Source: a virus. From it: a DNA stretch of 39,607 bases. Location: positions 1 to 39,607 of IMG/VR virus record IMGVR_UViG_3300039449_000037. The stretch is one strand, 5' to 3'. Below the pieces are notes generated by a model. The model made no database searches. It was not told where the DNA came from and was given only the letters and a program-made list of their open reading frames with translations. Position numbers and translations under genes: made by a program. How positions within the stretch are numbered: the stretch's first letter is position 1; each line of letters starts with the position of its first letter. Below are positions 25,603-33,464 of this stretch, one piece after another.

Positions 25603-27276
25603 TTATTCACCCGTAACACCATTCAACCCAGCCTGCATACGAAACTCCTTCACACAATCAGACAGCCATTCACTCTGGTTCTTACCCTCAGGCTTCGTAT
25701 GTATGATGAAAAACGTCCCCTTGCGATCCTTACGCGCAGTCTTACCGGCCCCGCCGGGGTCATCGTACCTAATCGACGACCGCCGTTTTAATCGCACCGC
25801 CATCGCGTTACTAAATTTCTCACGGCTCATGGTTCGTTCGTGGCCTGCCTTACACCATGCGTCGTACACCAGAAACAGATCATCACTCAGACAACTGAAA
25901 TACGGCGCATCCAAGTTGCCCGCGGTCCACTCTCGATAGAATATCTCCCACGACGGCAAACCAAACTCAATTAGCCGCTCTTTGGCTTTAGTCATTGGGG
26001 CTTCGGTGTAGGGGTCAAACTCCCCCAGGTCAACGCGCAACAACCAATCATAAAAGGCCTCGATGCCGCCATGCTTTAGCTCATAGCTAACACGCGCCTT
26101 TAACTCAGGGTCTATTTTTTCATCAGGCCAGATCACCAAAAACCGGCGATCTGTCGTTTCAACGGGGAACGGCTGCAACTCGTTAGAGAGGAACACCGCA
26201 TTCATGTGATTGGCTTCTTCCCAACCGGACATGAATTTCTTTTCGATGCGGGTTTTTTCACCCGTGATCATTTGCTTGATCGTACCCATCTGGGAGTATT
26301 TATTAGATCGAGAGAAAATCTCTTCAAACAACCCAAACAACAAATTACTTTGCCAATCCGTGTACTGAGATTCCATTTGATGCTGCCCAAGCGTTGCCGC
26401 ATAACGACCATACAAAGGCCGCATCACACCTTCAAAAAACAGACTCTTACCCGAGCCTTGCATTTCCGAGTGCATCAACACCGCCGTGCGCAGCTTCGCA
26501 CCAACGTGCTGCAACGGGTACGCCAACCAACGCGTAATCCACGTCCATACCTCATCTTCTTTATTGCACAACGAATACAGCAAATGGCGAATACCACGGC
26601 ACGCATCATCATCACGCACTGGCTGCAACGGCAACCCCTGAAACATATTGATATAAGTGTCTGGGTCAACCCGTTGCGACGGATCAAACACCACATTCTT
26701 TTTCAGCACCATCTGACGTTCTGGTGACGTATTCCAAAAATCGAAAGCAGCAGGAATCACACAGCGAACTTGCTCCATCGTGATTACCTCTCGCAATTCA
26801 CGATCCCAAACCTCTTTGCTCGGCTCAAGATACACAAATCGCTCTAGGGCACGGTCTAACCCCTGCACCCCTCTCTTTTTGGCGGCGAGCACCGCGGCTG
26901 AAATATCATCCTCATTGACCTGACGTTTAACGCCAGAATCAAGCCACTCCTGCCCGATCTTCTTACCGGCAATACGCTTAAACGCCGTAACCTTCAGCTT
27001 GCACTGCTTGTGCATATCCCAGACGTCACCGCTTGGAAAGATCAACGCAAACCGCTTAATTGCCTCATCAAGAGTCATCTCACTGGCTTCAACCGGCACA
27101 ACCTCGACCGGCACATCAGCCTCGTTTAAAACCTCACATTCCGCGTCGCCGTGCGAAGGGGGTTCGGGGGATGGAGATACAGAGGACCGCGCTTTTTCTA
27201 TCGCAGCATTTACTTGCACAGCAACAGCAGCCAGACCTTCAGCAACATGCAAATCATTAAAATCAACACCCGCCAT
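25603..27276 (-). CDS. Phage replicative helicase, SF3-like (DUF5906 family)
   Basis: Encodes 557 residues. The N-terminal 70 residues are variable and proline-rich. The helicase core has a Walker A at about 271-278 (EMQGSGKS), then LLFGLFEEIFSRSNK as Walker B region, and AVFLSNELQPFPVETTDRRF as sensor/SF3 motif C with the following Arg finger-like RRF. This is the DUF5906/primase-polymerase-associated helicase group used by many phages and plasmids to unwind DNA at the origin. It overlaps the primase gene as TAATG, and its stop abuts the octamer array. Confidence 0.85.
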   Translation of the reverse strand: MAGVDFNDLHVAEGLAAVAVQVNAAIEKARSSVSPSPEPPSHGDAECEVLNEADVPVEVVPVEASEMTLDEAIKRFALIFPSGDVWDMHKQCKLKVTAFKRIAGKKIGQEWLDSGVKRQVNEDDISAAVLAAKKRGVQGLDRALERFVYLEPSKEVWDRELREVITMEQVRCVIPAAFDFWNTSPERQMVLKKNVVFDPSQRVDPDTYINMFQGLPLQPVRDDDACRGIRHLLYSLCNKEDEVWTWITRWLAYPLQHVGAKLRTAVLMHSEMQGSGKSLFFEGVMRPLYGRYAATLGQHQMESQYTDWQSNLLFGLFEEIFSRSNKYSQMGTIKQMITGEKTRIEKKFMSGWEEANHMNAVFLSNELQPFPVETTDRRFLVIWPDEKIDPELKARVSYELKHGGIEAFYDWLLRVDLGEFDPYTEAPMTKAKERLIEFGLPSWEIFYREWTAGNLDAPYFSCLSDDLFLVYDAWCKAGHERTMSREKFSNAMAVRLKRRSSIRYDDPGGAGKTARKDRKGTFFIIHTKPEGKNQSEWLSDCVKEFRMQAGLNGVTGE

Positions 27277-28316
27277 TACGCCACCTCATCAGCAGCAGTA
27301 AACACAGGCACAACAACAGAAGCACCACAGCCATTCGCCGCACGGGTCGCGTACTTAATGCCCGCATTTTCTTCTGTTGCAGAGTCATCATCAGCACAAA
27401 TCAACAACGTCGCGTTAGGCTCCTCAACACGAACAACCGGCAGCACATTCACCAAATTGCCCGCATCAATGGCCACCACACAGGCATAACCCGTGGCCAT
27501 ATGAATACTGGCCGCCGTGGCATACCCCTCAGCGACACAAACGACATCGGTATTGCCAGAAATCACATGAAAACAGCCAGACTTACGGCCATGACGAAAA
27601 AACGACTTTTTACCCGACGGGAAAATGATCTGAACCGACCATAAATCACGACCATCAAACAACGGCACTAACAACGAACCGCGCTTGATATTACGCACAG
27701 ACACATGCTCAGGCTTGCCCGCTTGCGCGTAATCAGCAAAAAACGCCTGAATGTCAGCCTCACCCGTCAATACCTGAAACGACTCAGCCTTATCATCAAT
27801 CGCGACCACAATCGAATGGGGCACCACATACACACCAAACGCACCGACCTGCTTAGTCGCTAAATACGGGCAATCAATACCGCCGTATTCACTACCGCCA
27901 ACAACGCTCAATAACTCAGCAGTCGCCTGAGCAACCACCAACGCCATTCGATCCTTCCACGCCTGACGTTTCTTTTCTTCTTCTTCACGCTTGCGCTTAT
28001 CAGCAGCCACCTTAGCGCGATAGGCATCACGCTCAGCATCCGACCACTCTTTATCAGCAGGACGCCAACCGGCATCCTTCGCCATCTTAATCAGCGTGCC
28101 AATACCCACGCCCGACTTACTAAAACTCTTCCACACGGCTTTACAGTCAGCCGCTTTATAACTCTCAGACCCCTGAGACCAACTGTCGAAAATATCCCAC
28201 GCCACATCACCAAACTCAGCACGTAGCGCCATACCGACCTGTAACCAATCTTCACGCGCATCAGACGACAACGCCTGCACCGCCTGCCTGGCATCATCCA
28301 ATGTAAAATCATTCAT
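27276..28316 (-). CDS. Primase with PriCT and Toprim domains
   Basis: Encodes 346 residues. Residues 1-75 (DDARQAVQALSSDAREDWLQ, then FDSWSQGSESYKAADCKAVW and GVGIGTLIKMAKDAGW) match PriCT_2. The centre has a Lys/Glu-rich linker. Residues about 245-340 form a Toprim fold: VVCVAEGYATAASIHMATGY with the catalytic Glu, and LLICADDDSATEENAG with the Asp pair. It would synthesise primers for the adjoining helicase. There is no N-terminal zinc-binding domain, so template recognition may depend on a partner. Confidence 0.85.
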   Translation of the reverse strand: MNDFTLDDARQAVQALSSDAREDWLQVGMALRAEFGDVAWDIFDSWSQGSESYKAADCKAVWKSFSKSGVGIGTLIKMAKDAGWRPADKEWSDAERDAYRAKVAADKRKREEEEKKRQAWKDRMALVVAQATAELLSVVGGSEYGGIDCPYLATKQVGAFGVYVVPHSIVVAIDDKAESFQVLTGEADIQAFFADYAQAGKPEHVSVRNIKRGSLLVPLFDGRDLWSVQIIFPSGKKSFFRHGRKSGCFHVISGNTDVVCVAEGYATAASIHMATGYACVVAIDAGNLVNVLPVVRVEEPNATLLICADDDSATEENAGIKYATRAANGCGASVVVPVFTAADEVA

Positions 28317-28399
28317 TCGTCAGACTCCCACGAATTCGCCGCTGCACTACAACAGCAAACACCCTAAAAAAACGAAAATCCCGCCGAAAGTCGGCAAAA

Positions 28400-28585
28400 T
28401 TAATCACCAGACCGAACAACCCCAGCCCGACTCAACAACTCCTGAAAAACAACATCCAGTACCAAAGGCCGCCCGCGCTTATCACAAAAATTGCAAGTCA
28501 CACGGAAGTAATCCAATATTTCGGCCTCAGACATCGCAGAGGTAACACCAGATGGGTTTACAGGGCTGGAAACAGATTTCGTCAC
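28400..28585 (-). CDS. Small unknown protein with CxxC
   Basis: Encodes 61 residues. The GTG at 28585 is chosen because GGAGG lies 4-5 bases upstream; the longer frame from 28615 has no such signal. The core ILDYFRVTCNFCDKRGRPLV has one CxxC pair, too few for a normal zinc knuckle unless it dimerises. Its first 34 bases overlap the start of the opposite-strand KTSC gene. It lies in the replication operon between the CII-like gene and the primase. Function unknown. Confidence 0.6.
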   Translation of the reverse strand: MTKSVSSPVNPSGVTSAMSEAEILDYFRVTCNFCDKRGRPLVLDVVFQELLSRAGVVRSGD

Positions 28586-28773
28586 AATACCTCCGAGCAG
28601 TACGCTACAACGCAATAAAACAAGAACTAGAAATGAGCTTCAAAGACGGTGGCTACGAAACATACTTCGGAGTACCACCCAACACATTTGAAAGCTTCAT
28701 AACCGCCGCAAACAAAGACCAATACCACCAAAACCACATACTGAAACACTACCCAGCCATGGCCCGCAGATGA
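28552..28773 (+). CDS. KTSC-domain protein
   Basis: Encodes 73 residues. Residues about 10-68 (SSQYLRAVRYNAIKQELEMS, YETYFGVPPNTFESFITAAN, then HILKHYP) match the KTSC domain, a small fold first noted beside lysyl-tRNA synthetase-like and phage genes. It is the only plus-strand gene inside the minus-strand replication operon. Its 5' end overlaps the start of the CxxC gene and its stop abuts the CII-like gene. GAGGT about 10 bases upstream of the ATG may be its ribosome-binding site. Role unknown; RNA or nucleic-acid binding has been suggested for the family. Confidence 0.75.
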   Translation: MGLQGWKQISSQYLRAVRYNAIKQELEMSFKDGGYETYFGVPPNTFESFITAANKDQYHQNHILKHYPAMARR

Positions 28774-29250
28774 TCAATCAGGCATACCCGCAGCGATACT
28801 CACCAACTTATTAATCTCAGTCGCCAGCTCAGTGCGCGACCGCTTGATGTCATTCATTTCAGAGACAGTCACCCGCCGATCACTAATCGCCACCGCAATC
28901 GTCTGCGCTAAATCACTCACCCGCGACAGCGACTTACTCAACTGCTCAAACAAATCAACACCCTGAACCGGATCAACCCCAGGTACAAAAAAACCGCCCG
29001 CAATCTCAGCGACTGCATGGGCGGTATATTGGGCATTAGTCCATTCAAGCAACGCCTCAAACTGATTCAGACTCATATCATGGGTATCGCGTTTCGTATC
29101 GCAGGTATAATTCAACACCGTTTGATGGTGCGACACCCCAATGATTGCCGGGGCCGACTTCATGCCTTGAGGCATACGTTTAATATCCTCACGAATCGCC
29201 TGACGTAACGACGTACCCGGCAAAACTCTTACAGTAGCGAACTGATTCAT
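28774..29250 (-). CDS. CII-like phage regulatory protein
   Basis: Encodes 158 residues. Residues about 1-40 are basic and helical (RVLPGTSLRQAIREDIKRMP). Residues about 60-95 (HDMSLNQFEALLEWTNAQYT, then AHAVAEIAGGFFVP) carry the pattern of the Phage_CII_2 family. The remainder is a long helix (LSKSLSRVSDLAQTIAVAIS). Gene order Cro-like, then this, then replication genes equals the cro-cII-O-P order of lambdoid phages. It probably activates lysogeny functions, but its target is unknown. Confidence 0.65.
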   Translation of the reverse strand: MNQFATVRVLPGTSLRQAIREDIKRMPQGMKSAPAIIGVSHHQTVLNYTCDTKRDTHDMSLNQFEALLEWTNAQYTAHAVAEIAGGFFVPGVDPVQGVDLFEQLSKSLSRVSDLAQTIAVAISDRRVTVSEMNDIKRSRTELATEINKLVSIAAGMPD

Positions 29251-29280
29251 CGCGTCTCACTCCAAATAATCAAAACGTTT

Positions 29281-29544
29281 TTAAGCCGCTGAGCTAGAGG
29301 CATCATTCACACTCACAGGCCGCTCACCGTACACATCAGGCCGCAGGTCATAACGATCAATCCCCGAACCCGCTTCAACAAGAAGGCGCTCAACATGCAA
29401 AACATGCTCAGCAGGAATACGACCCTTCTTAGTCACCCAATAACCAACAACTTGCTGCTTCACGCCAAGAGAGCGACCCAAACCAGCCTGACCACCCAAT
29501 TGAGCAGTCACCTTTTCTGTAATCGATTCGATGGTGTCAGCCAT
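29281..29544 (-). CDS. Cro/YdaS-like HTH regulator
   Basis: Encodes 87 residues. The ATG at 29544 follows GGAGG (29551-29555) and replaces a longer non-ATG start. The segment LGGQAGLGRSLGVKQQVVGY, followed by WVTKKGRIPAEHVLHVERLL, is the YdaS-type helix-turn-helix typical of Cro analogues. The gene is divergent from the repressor and first in the leftward early operon. It should bind the shared operator palindrome at 29584-29597 and drive the lytic choice. Confidence 0.8.
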   Translation of the reverse strand: MADTIESITEKVTAQLGGQAGLGRSLGVKQQVVGYWVTKKGRIPAEHVLHVERLLVEAGSGIDRYDLRPDVYGERPVSVNDASSSAA

Positions 29545-29577
29545 ATCAAACCTCCAATCAGTCAAACATTCACCGCA

Positions 29578-29606
29578 ATAAAAACAGAATATTCTGTATT
29601 TAACAA
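29578..29606 (-). promoter_or_regulatory. Leftward early promoter with operator in its spacer
   Basis: On the minus strand, -35 TTGTTA (29601-29606) and -10 TTTTAT (29578-29583) are separated by exactly 17 bp. The perfect 14-bp palindrome ACAGAATATTCTGT (29584-29597) fills most of that spacer, directly against the -10, so a bound repressor would exclude RNA polymerase. The same palindrome recurs at 31222-31235. The rightward repressor promoter may use TTGTTT (29620-29625) and TACCCT (29643-29648), a weak match. Confidence 0.65.
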
Positions 29607-29674
29607 CAGATTTTTATGTTTGTTTGAATACAAAAAGATTTGTACCCTATCGAGCAAACGGGCAGGGGATTGAT

Positions 29675-30295
29675 ATGAGTGACTTTGGAACGCGACTAAA
29701 AGCCGCAATTAGCGACGCTAAAACAACTCAAAAAGAACTTGCCGAAAAGATTGGAATAACACAGCAATCAGTTCAATACCTATGCTCTGGAAAAGCCAGA
29801 TCAAGTAAAGACATCACAAAGATTGCCAAAATATTAAACGTTACGCCCGAATGGCTAGAAACGGGCACATTATCAATCAATGAGCCAAAAACAATTTACA
29901 ACGACGAACACAGATTGCCACTGTTTTCTATAAAAGAGCTGGATCGAGACCTGCCCGCATCAAAAAAAGCAAAGTGCCCTTTTGATTGCTCACCAGAAAC
30001 ATTTGCACTACTAATCGAAGGCGACCCAACCGCTGCCAATGCGATGCACCCATCATACGGCCGAGCCTACCCTGTCGGATCAATAGTATTTGCCGACCCT
30101 ACCCAGGCGAACGAGTGCAAAAGCGGAGACATAGTTATCGCAGAACTGACCGCCCGCCAAAACAAAGTGACGGCATTCAGACAGCTATATCAAGAAGGCG
30201 GCAGCGAATTGTTATTACCGCTAAACCCACAATTCCCGCCGGTATTAGAACCGTTCAAAATAACAGCAAAAGTGATTGGGGCGATACTACCCTAA
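29675..30295 (+). CDS. CI-like repressor (HTH plus S24-like domain, probably non-cleavable)
   Basis: Encodes 206 residues. The ATG at 29675 has an AGGGGAT box; the longer frame lacks support. Residues 3-65 are an XRE helix-turn-helix (TTQKELAEKIGITQQSVQYL). Residues about 105-205 are an S24/LexA-like domain (PVGSIVFADPTQANECKSGD, IVIAELTA, LLLPLNPQFPP). Where cleavable repressors carry the nucleophile Ser (SMxP), this has AMHP (Ala123). The usual Lys before the RQL segment is absent (TAFRQL), and no Ala-Gly or Cys-Gly cleavage pair lies in the linker. It should hold both early promoters off in a lysogen. Confidence 0.88.
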   Translation: MSDFGTRLKAAISDAKTTQKELAEKIGITQQSVQYLCSGKARSSKDITKIAKILNVTPEWLETGTLSINEPKTIYNDEHRLPLFSIKELDRDLPASKKAKCPFDCSPETFALLIEGDPTAANAMHPSYGRAYPVGSIVFADPTQANECKSGDIVIAELTARQNKVTAFRQLYQEGGSELLLPLNPQFPPVLEPFKITAKVIGAILP

Positions 30296-30480
30296 CCACA
30301 CTCAGAACAACGCCACCCACCGATCTTAGCGTTCAGAAGCTTCCAAACAACAATAACCAACAGCCACGCACCCACTGTCATTAAGATCAAAATCAAATGA
30401 ACCAAGATCATAAAACCACTAGATTTAGTATTGTTGCGATAATGTTTAGTAATTTTTTTACACTTTCGGCACTTAATCAT
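30292..30480 (-). CDS. Small membrane protein with zinc-ribbon-like ends
   Basis: Encodes 62 residues from the ATG at 30480 (a TTG at 30501 would add 7). CxxC near the start (KCRKCKK) and CSECG at the C terminus flank a single hydrophobic segment (ILVHLILILMTVGAWLLVIV). The two Cys pairs could form one zinc site if the helix folds back, or a pair on the same side. It overlaps the repressor stop by 4 bases in convergent orientation and follows a secreted protein gene. The position suggests expression in the lysogen, perhaps for superinfection exclusion. Not a recognised family. Confidence 0.55.
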   Translation of the reverse strand: MIKCRKCKKITKHYRNNTKSSGFMILVHLILILMTVGAWLLVIVVWKLLNAKIGGWRCSECG

Positions 30481-30497
30481 TTGCTCTTCAATTATTT

Positions 30498-31121
30498 TCA
30501 AAAAGGCAACCCCTCACAAGCCATCAACTTCGAAAAAGCACTAGAAAAACCTGAATACTTAACATTAAAAGTATACCGTTCGTCATAAGGGAAAAATTTT
30601 GCTCTATACATAATTTCCGGCGAGCTTTTGGCAATAATTTCATCAATAACTGCCTTAGAGTCTTCAGCAGAAAACGCCACAACATTCGATTTTAACTCCA
30701 CAGCTCTCACCGGATCCAAATCGCCAACTTTAAGCATTGGATAGAAATCAGACTGAAAACGTTCAGAAGTCTCTGAAAAAGTAGGGCTGGAATATAATCC
30801 CAAAATAGGAACATTATTAGAGACAACTACTGTCATCTGAAGCCCCGCAAATGAATGATACGGCAGGCTTTTAATAGATTTTTCGGAACGTATCAAACAA
30901 AAAGACTCGCCCGTCATTGCATCTTTAGTTTCATAAAACTGCCAGTCACGACCAGCGACAACATCACTTCCAGACTCATACTCCCGCACCTCAGACGTGA
31001 CCGCACCCGCGCACGGCATAGCTTGGAAAGACTTTTTACCCGCACCGTCAGTACACACATACAACTGGCCAGCAAACGACAGCGATGGAAACACCGCCAA
31101 CAAGGCTAGAAAAGAACGCAT
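30498..31121 (-). CDS. Exported protein with DUF4124-like N terminus
   Basis: Encodes 207 residues. A signal peptide is clear (MRSFLALLAVFPSLSFA, cleavage after SFA). The next 20 residues (LYVCTDGAGKKSFQAMPC) follow the DUF4124 pattern Y-x-C-x-D-x-x-G...PC. The rest is beta-rich with no named domain. A GGAGG-type box precedes the ATG. It is a minus-strand gene between two plus-strand phage operons, the typical location of a lysogenic-conversion gene, and it may alter the host envelope. That role is inference. Confidence 0.65.
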   Translation of the reverse strand: MRSFLALLAVFPSLSFAGQLYVCTDGAGKKSFQAMPCAGAVTSEVREYESGSDVVAGRDWQFYETKDAMTGESFCLIRSEKSIKSLPYHSFAGLQMTVVVSNNVPILGLYSSPTFSETSERFQSDFYPMLKVGDLDPVRAVELKSNVVAFSAEDSKAVIDEIIAKSSPEIMYRAKFFPYDERYTFNVKYSGFSSAFSKLMACEGLPF

Positions 31122-31191
31122 AAAACCTCCTTATTTATCAGCAGTTTCAATACTACCGCCGAAATAAAACAAGAAAAAACAAAATTTACTG

Positions 31192-31220
31192 TTGACACAA
31201 CAAAGAAATCTGTTCATAAA
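31192..31220 (+). promoter_or_regulatory. Rightward early promoter
   Basis: The -35 box TTGACA (31192-31197) is perfect, and CATAAA (31215-31220) follows after 17 bp as the -10. Half-site AATCTGT lies inside the spacer (31208-31214), and the full operator starts two bases after the -10. This is the strongest sigma70-type promoter I see in the window. It heads the operon of 31254 onwards, which includes the cassette array and integrase. Confidence 0.75.
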
Positions 31221-31221
31221 T

Positions 31222-31235
31222 ACAGAATATTCTGT
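31222..31235 (+). promoter_or_regulatory. Operator palindrome (second copy)
   Basis: Perfect 14-bp palindrome ACAGAATATTCTGT, identical to the one at 29584-29597. It lies immediately downstream of the -10 of the rightward promoter, a position that blocks initiation. Two identical 14-mers at the two early promoters, 1.6 kb apart, point to one repressor controlling both. Confidence 0.8.
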
Positions 31236-31253
31236 TTATGTAGGGCAAATCAC

Positions 31254-31436
31254 ATGGCAACACAACAACCAAACACCGCAGACATCGTGATTCACCCAGC
31301 GGTATTCGACCGCCCCGACTTCATGGCCGTGCTCGATAAAATCGAAGACGACTGCCAAGGCCGGATCGTCATTGCCGACACCGACATGCTGGAAATCAAC
31401 CGCTTTGACGAATTCGACCCGGAGCCAGCCGCATGA
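31254..31436 (+). CDS. Small acidic early protein
   Basis: Encodes 60 residues, rich in Asp/Glu/Ile (DIVIHPAVFDRPDFMAVLDK, then GRIVIADTDMLEINRFDEF). First gene of the rightward early operon, 19 bases after the operator. The stop overlaps the next start as ATGA. Small acidic early proteins often inhibit host enzymes, but no family is recognised. Confidence 0.7.
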   Translation: MATQQPNTADIVIHPAVFDRPDFMAVLDKIEDDCQGRIVIADTDMLEINRFDEFDPEPAA

Positions 31437-31780
31437 GCCGATCTATCGACTACCGCACAGCGGCATGGCAACTCAACATCAGCCCCGTTGCGCTACTCAA
31501 AAAGCTACGCAACGCAGGCGCGATCCACAGCCACGGCCCAGAGCGCAACCAGCCAAAGCCGGGCTATGGCCACCTATTTGACACCGAACTAACTCAATAC
31601 AAATGCGGCTTACGGTGGAAACCCCACCACACGCTACTCGTTCGTCCGGCAGGCCGTGACTACCTCAAAGCCCTACTTGCTGGCGACACCCAGCGAATGA
31701 AAGCCCTGACGATATTCACGATAGACCGAGACCACGCACATCAGCAGATAGCGGCCATCACCGCCCAACTGCGTCACTAA
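31433..31780 (+). CDS. ANT/KilAC-like DNA-binding protein, possible antirepressor
   Basis: Encodes 115 residues. Residues about 5-75 (DYRTAAWQLNISPVALLKKL, RNAGAIHSHGPERNQPKPGY, then a strand pair with HTLLVRPAGRDYLKAL) follow the winged-helix layout of phage antirepressor C-terminal (ANT/KilAC) domains: helix, LxxxLR, a basic/proline loop with a GY, and a final strand-helix. No N-terminal Bro or KilA-N domain is attached. It is the second gene of the repressor-controlled operon. A role in overcoming the repressor is inferred and would fit the apparently non-cleavable CI. Confidence 0.55.
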   Translation: MSRSIDYRTAAWQLNISPVALLKKLRNAGAIHSHGPERNQPKPGYGHLFDTELTQYKCGLRWKPHHTLLVRPAGRDYLKALLAGDTQRMKALTIFTIDRDHAHQQIAAITAQLRH

Positions 31781-31798
31781 CACGCACCCGCGCTAGTA

Positions 31799-31842
31799 GG
31801 CAGGACGCCTGCCCCGTTTAGCCCGCCACGAGCGGGCTTTCT
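31799..31842 (+). terminator. Two adjacent hairpins after the ANT-like gene
   Basis: GGCAGG/CCTGCC (31799-31804 and 31808-31813) is followed by AGCCCGC/GCGGGCT (31820-31826 and 31832-31838) and the tail TTTCT. The second is terminator-like but its T tail is short, so it may only attenuate. A similar AGCCCC/GGGGCT plus TTTC hairpin lies at 33205-33224, so the operon may be stepped. Confidence 0.5.
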
Positions 31843-31919
31843 GGGTGCCAGAAATTGAAAAATAACGAGAACGCCGCTCGGCAGTACCGGCGCAAAAATA
31901 CACAACTGAGGAAAGAGCC

Positions 31920-32300
31920 ATGACCGACTCAATATCTGTTCGAGAAGATTTATTTAATGCCACCGTTGCCCAACTTCGCAACGGCGCAACCCAAATCGAA
32001 GCCAGCGAAATGCTGAACGAATTGGTACGCGCATGCCGCGACACCAACAAAGTTGGCGAACTAACGCTAAAAATCAAAGTGCGCCCAGACGGTGCAACCG
32101 GCCAATACTTTTTGGAAGACCAATTAAGCGCCAACACACCGAAACCTGAACGCGGCAAAACGCTGTTCTTCGGAACACCTGAAGGCAACCTACAGCGCCA
32201 AGACCCGAATCAAAAAGAGCTTGAACTGCGTGACGTTCAAGACGACCGCAATGTTCGCACCTTGGATGACGACAAGCCAACGGTTCAGGCGATCAACTAA
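31920..32300 (+). CDS. Conserved early phage protein, unknown
   Basis: Encodes 126 residues. The helical N terminus (REDLFNATVAQLRNGATQIE, ASEMLNELVRACRDT) is followed by beta-type GELTLKIKVRPDGATGQYF and a charged, disordered C terminus. It directly precedes a DUF2303 gene, and I recall small proteins of this type paired with DUF2303 in other phages. Function not known. Confidence 0.6.
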   Translation: MTDSISVREDLFNATVAQLRNGATQIEASEMLNELVRACRDTNKVGELTLKIKVRPDGATGQYFLEDQLSANTPKPERGKTLFFGTPEGNLQRQDPNQKELELRDVQDDRNVRTLDDDKPTVQAIN

Positions 32301-32343
32301 ACCAACCCACCCCAACCTTTTATAAATATTTAAGGAAAGAACG

Positions 32344-33183
32344 ATGCCAGAATCAGCAAAAAAAACCGATCTTCAAACCGCCCTAGAGATTGGAAAAAAC
32401 CAAACTCAAGTGATAGAAGTTGACGGAATCAAAGTACTCGTTACACCAAGCGGCCATAACGTTGACCTGAAACTTGAAGCAGAGCTAGATCGATTCAGAG
32501 ACCGCCCGGCTCAAATCAGTGCACACGTCGAACTTCACACAGCTCAAGCATTTATCGACTACGTGAATGACTTCAGCGACGCAAATACCGCCATCTTCAT
32601 CAACGAAGAAGACGCCAAGTTTATCGCCGTACTGGACTACCACGAAGGCACGACCCAACCCCGCCACGGTTACCACACAGCCACATTCCAGTGCAAACGC
32701 ACTGACGAATGGTCGGTATGGATGCGCCACGATGGCGAAAAAATGGAGCAAGAAGCCTTTGCCCTTTTCATCGAAGACAACGCTGACGAAATCGTGCAGC
32801 CAACCTCAGCCGAAATGCTTGAAATCGCACTAACGATCAAAGCCAACACCACGTGTGAATTCCGTCAAAGCCTACGCTTAGACAACGGCCAAATTCAATT
32901 AACGTACAACGAACAAATTGATGGCCGCGCCGGAGCCTCTGGCCAACTTGAAATCCCGCAAGAAATCAGCGTTGCGATGCAGCCGTTCCAAGGCAGCAGC
33001 AGCTACACCCGCAAAGCCCGCTTCCGCTACCGCATCAGTCACGGAAAGCTCTCTATGTGGTACGACCTGATTCGCCCTAAAAAGTGCATTGAAGAAGCAA
33101 TCAAAGACACGCTGACCCAGATTAAAGACCCAACAACCGGCGCCAAAGTTAGTCAGTTCTACATGGGCAACCCGCCCAAATAA
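32344..33183 (+). CDS. DUF2303 (YfdQ-like) protein
   Basis: Encodes 279 residues with GGAAAGAACG before the ATG. Matches the DUF2303/YfdQ pattern known from prophages: VELHTAQAFIDYVNDFSD, AIFINEEDAKFIAVLDYHEG, the Trp-rich DEWSVWMRHDGEKMEQEAFA, and a C-terminal segment FRYRISHGKLSMWYDLIRPK. The family has no proven activity; it is usually found in phage early or recombination regions. Confidence 0.8.
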   Translation: MPESAKKTDLQTALEIGKNQTQVIEVDGIKVLVTPSGHNVDLKLEAELDRFRDRPAQISAHVELHTAQAFIDYVNDFSDANTAIFINEEDAKFIAVLDYHEGTTQPRHGYHTATFQCKRTDEWSVWMRHDGEKMEQEAFALFIEDNADEIVQPTSAEMLEIALTIKANTTCEFRQSLRLDNGQIQLTYNEQIDGRAGASGQLEIPQEISVAMQPFQGSSSYTRKARFRYRISHGKLSMWYDLIRPKKCIEEAIKDTLTQIKDPTTGAKVSQFYMGNPPK

Positions 33184-33204
33184 CCACCACCCAACCTGCA
33201 ACAC

Positions 33205-33224
33205 AGCCCCTTCATTGGGGCTTT
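33205..33224 (+). terminator. Weak terminator-like hairpin
   Basis: AGCCCC (33205-33210) pairs with GGGGCT (33217-33222) around a 6-base loop, followed by TTC. The short stem and poor T tail make it a partial terminator or processing site after the DUF2303 gene. Confidence 0.45.
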
Positions 33225-33255
33225 CGCAGTAGAGAAACCCGCTGAGGAACATGAC

Positions 33256-33462
33256 ATGAGCACAACAGACCTACCGCTAGCAAACCACAAGCCCGGCCGC
33301 GTATTCACCGCCCGCGAATTGCAGCCAGACGAAATCATCACCCCCGATTGCAAGCGCCTGATCGACGGCGACTTCATCGGCGTGTTCTCAACCGGCGTAC
33401 CCGCGTCAGAATCAGCCGTCGCTGTATACAAATTCGTAGACGTCACCGCAGAGGGCCTATAA
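33256..33462 (+). CDS. Small early protein
   Basis: Encodes 68 residues, starting MSTTDLPLANHKPGRVFTAR with GAGGAA about 10 bases upstream of the ATG. The composition is mixed, with strands near the end (ESAVAVYKFVDVTAEG). It runs 2 bases into the spacer before the next gene. No family recognised; it is kept because it is well spaced and translated in operon phase with neighbours. Confidence 0.55.
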   Translation: MSTTDLPLANHKPGRVFTARELQPDEIITPDCKRLIDGDFIGVFSTGVPASESAVAVYKFVDVTAEGL

Positions 33463-33464
33463 CC

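Noticed and set aside
26206-26727. 173-residue plus-strand ORF
   Set aside because: Antisense to the helicase core, including its Walker motifs; composition rich in His/Arg/Gln is a shadow effect.
30397-30588. 63-residue plus-strand ORF
   Set aside because: Opposite two minus-strand genes and without upstream signals.
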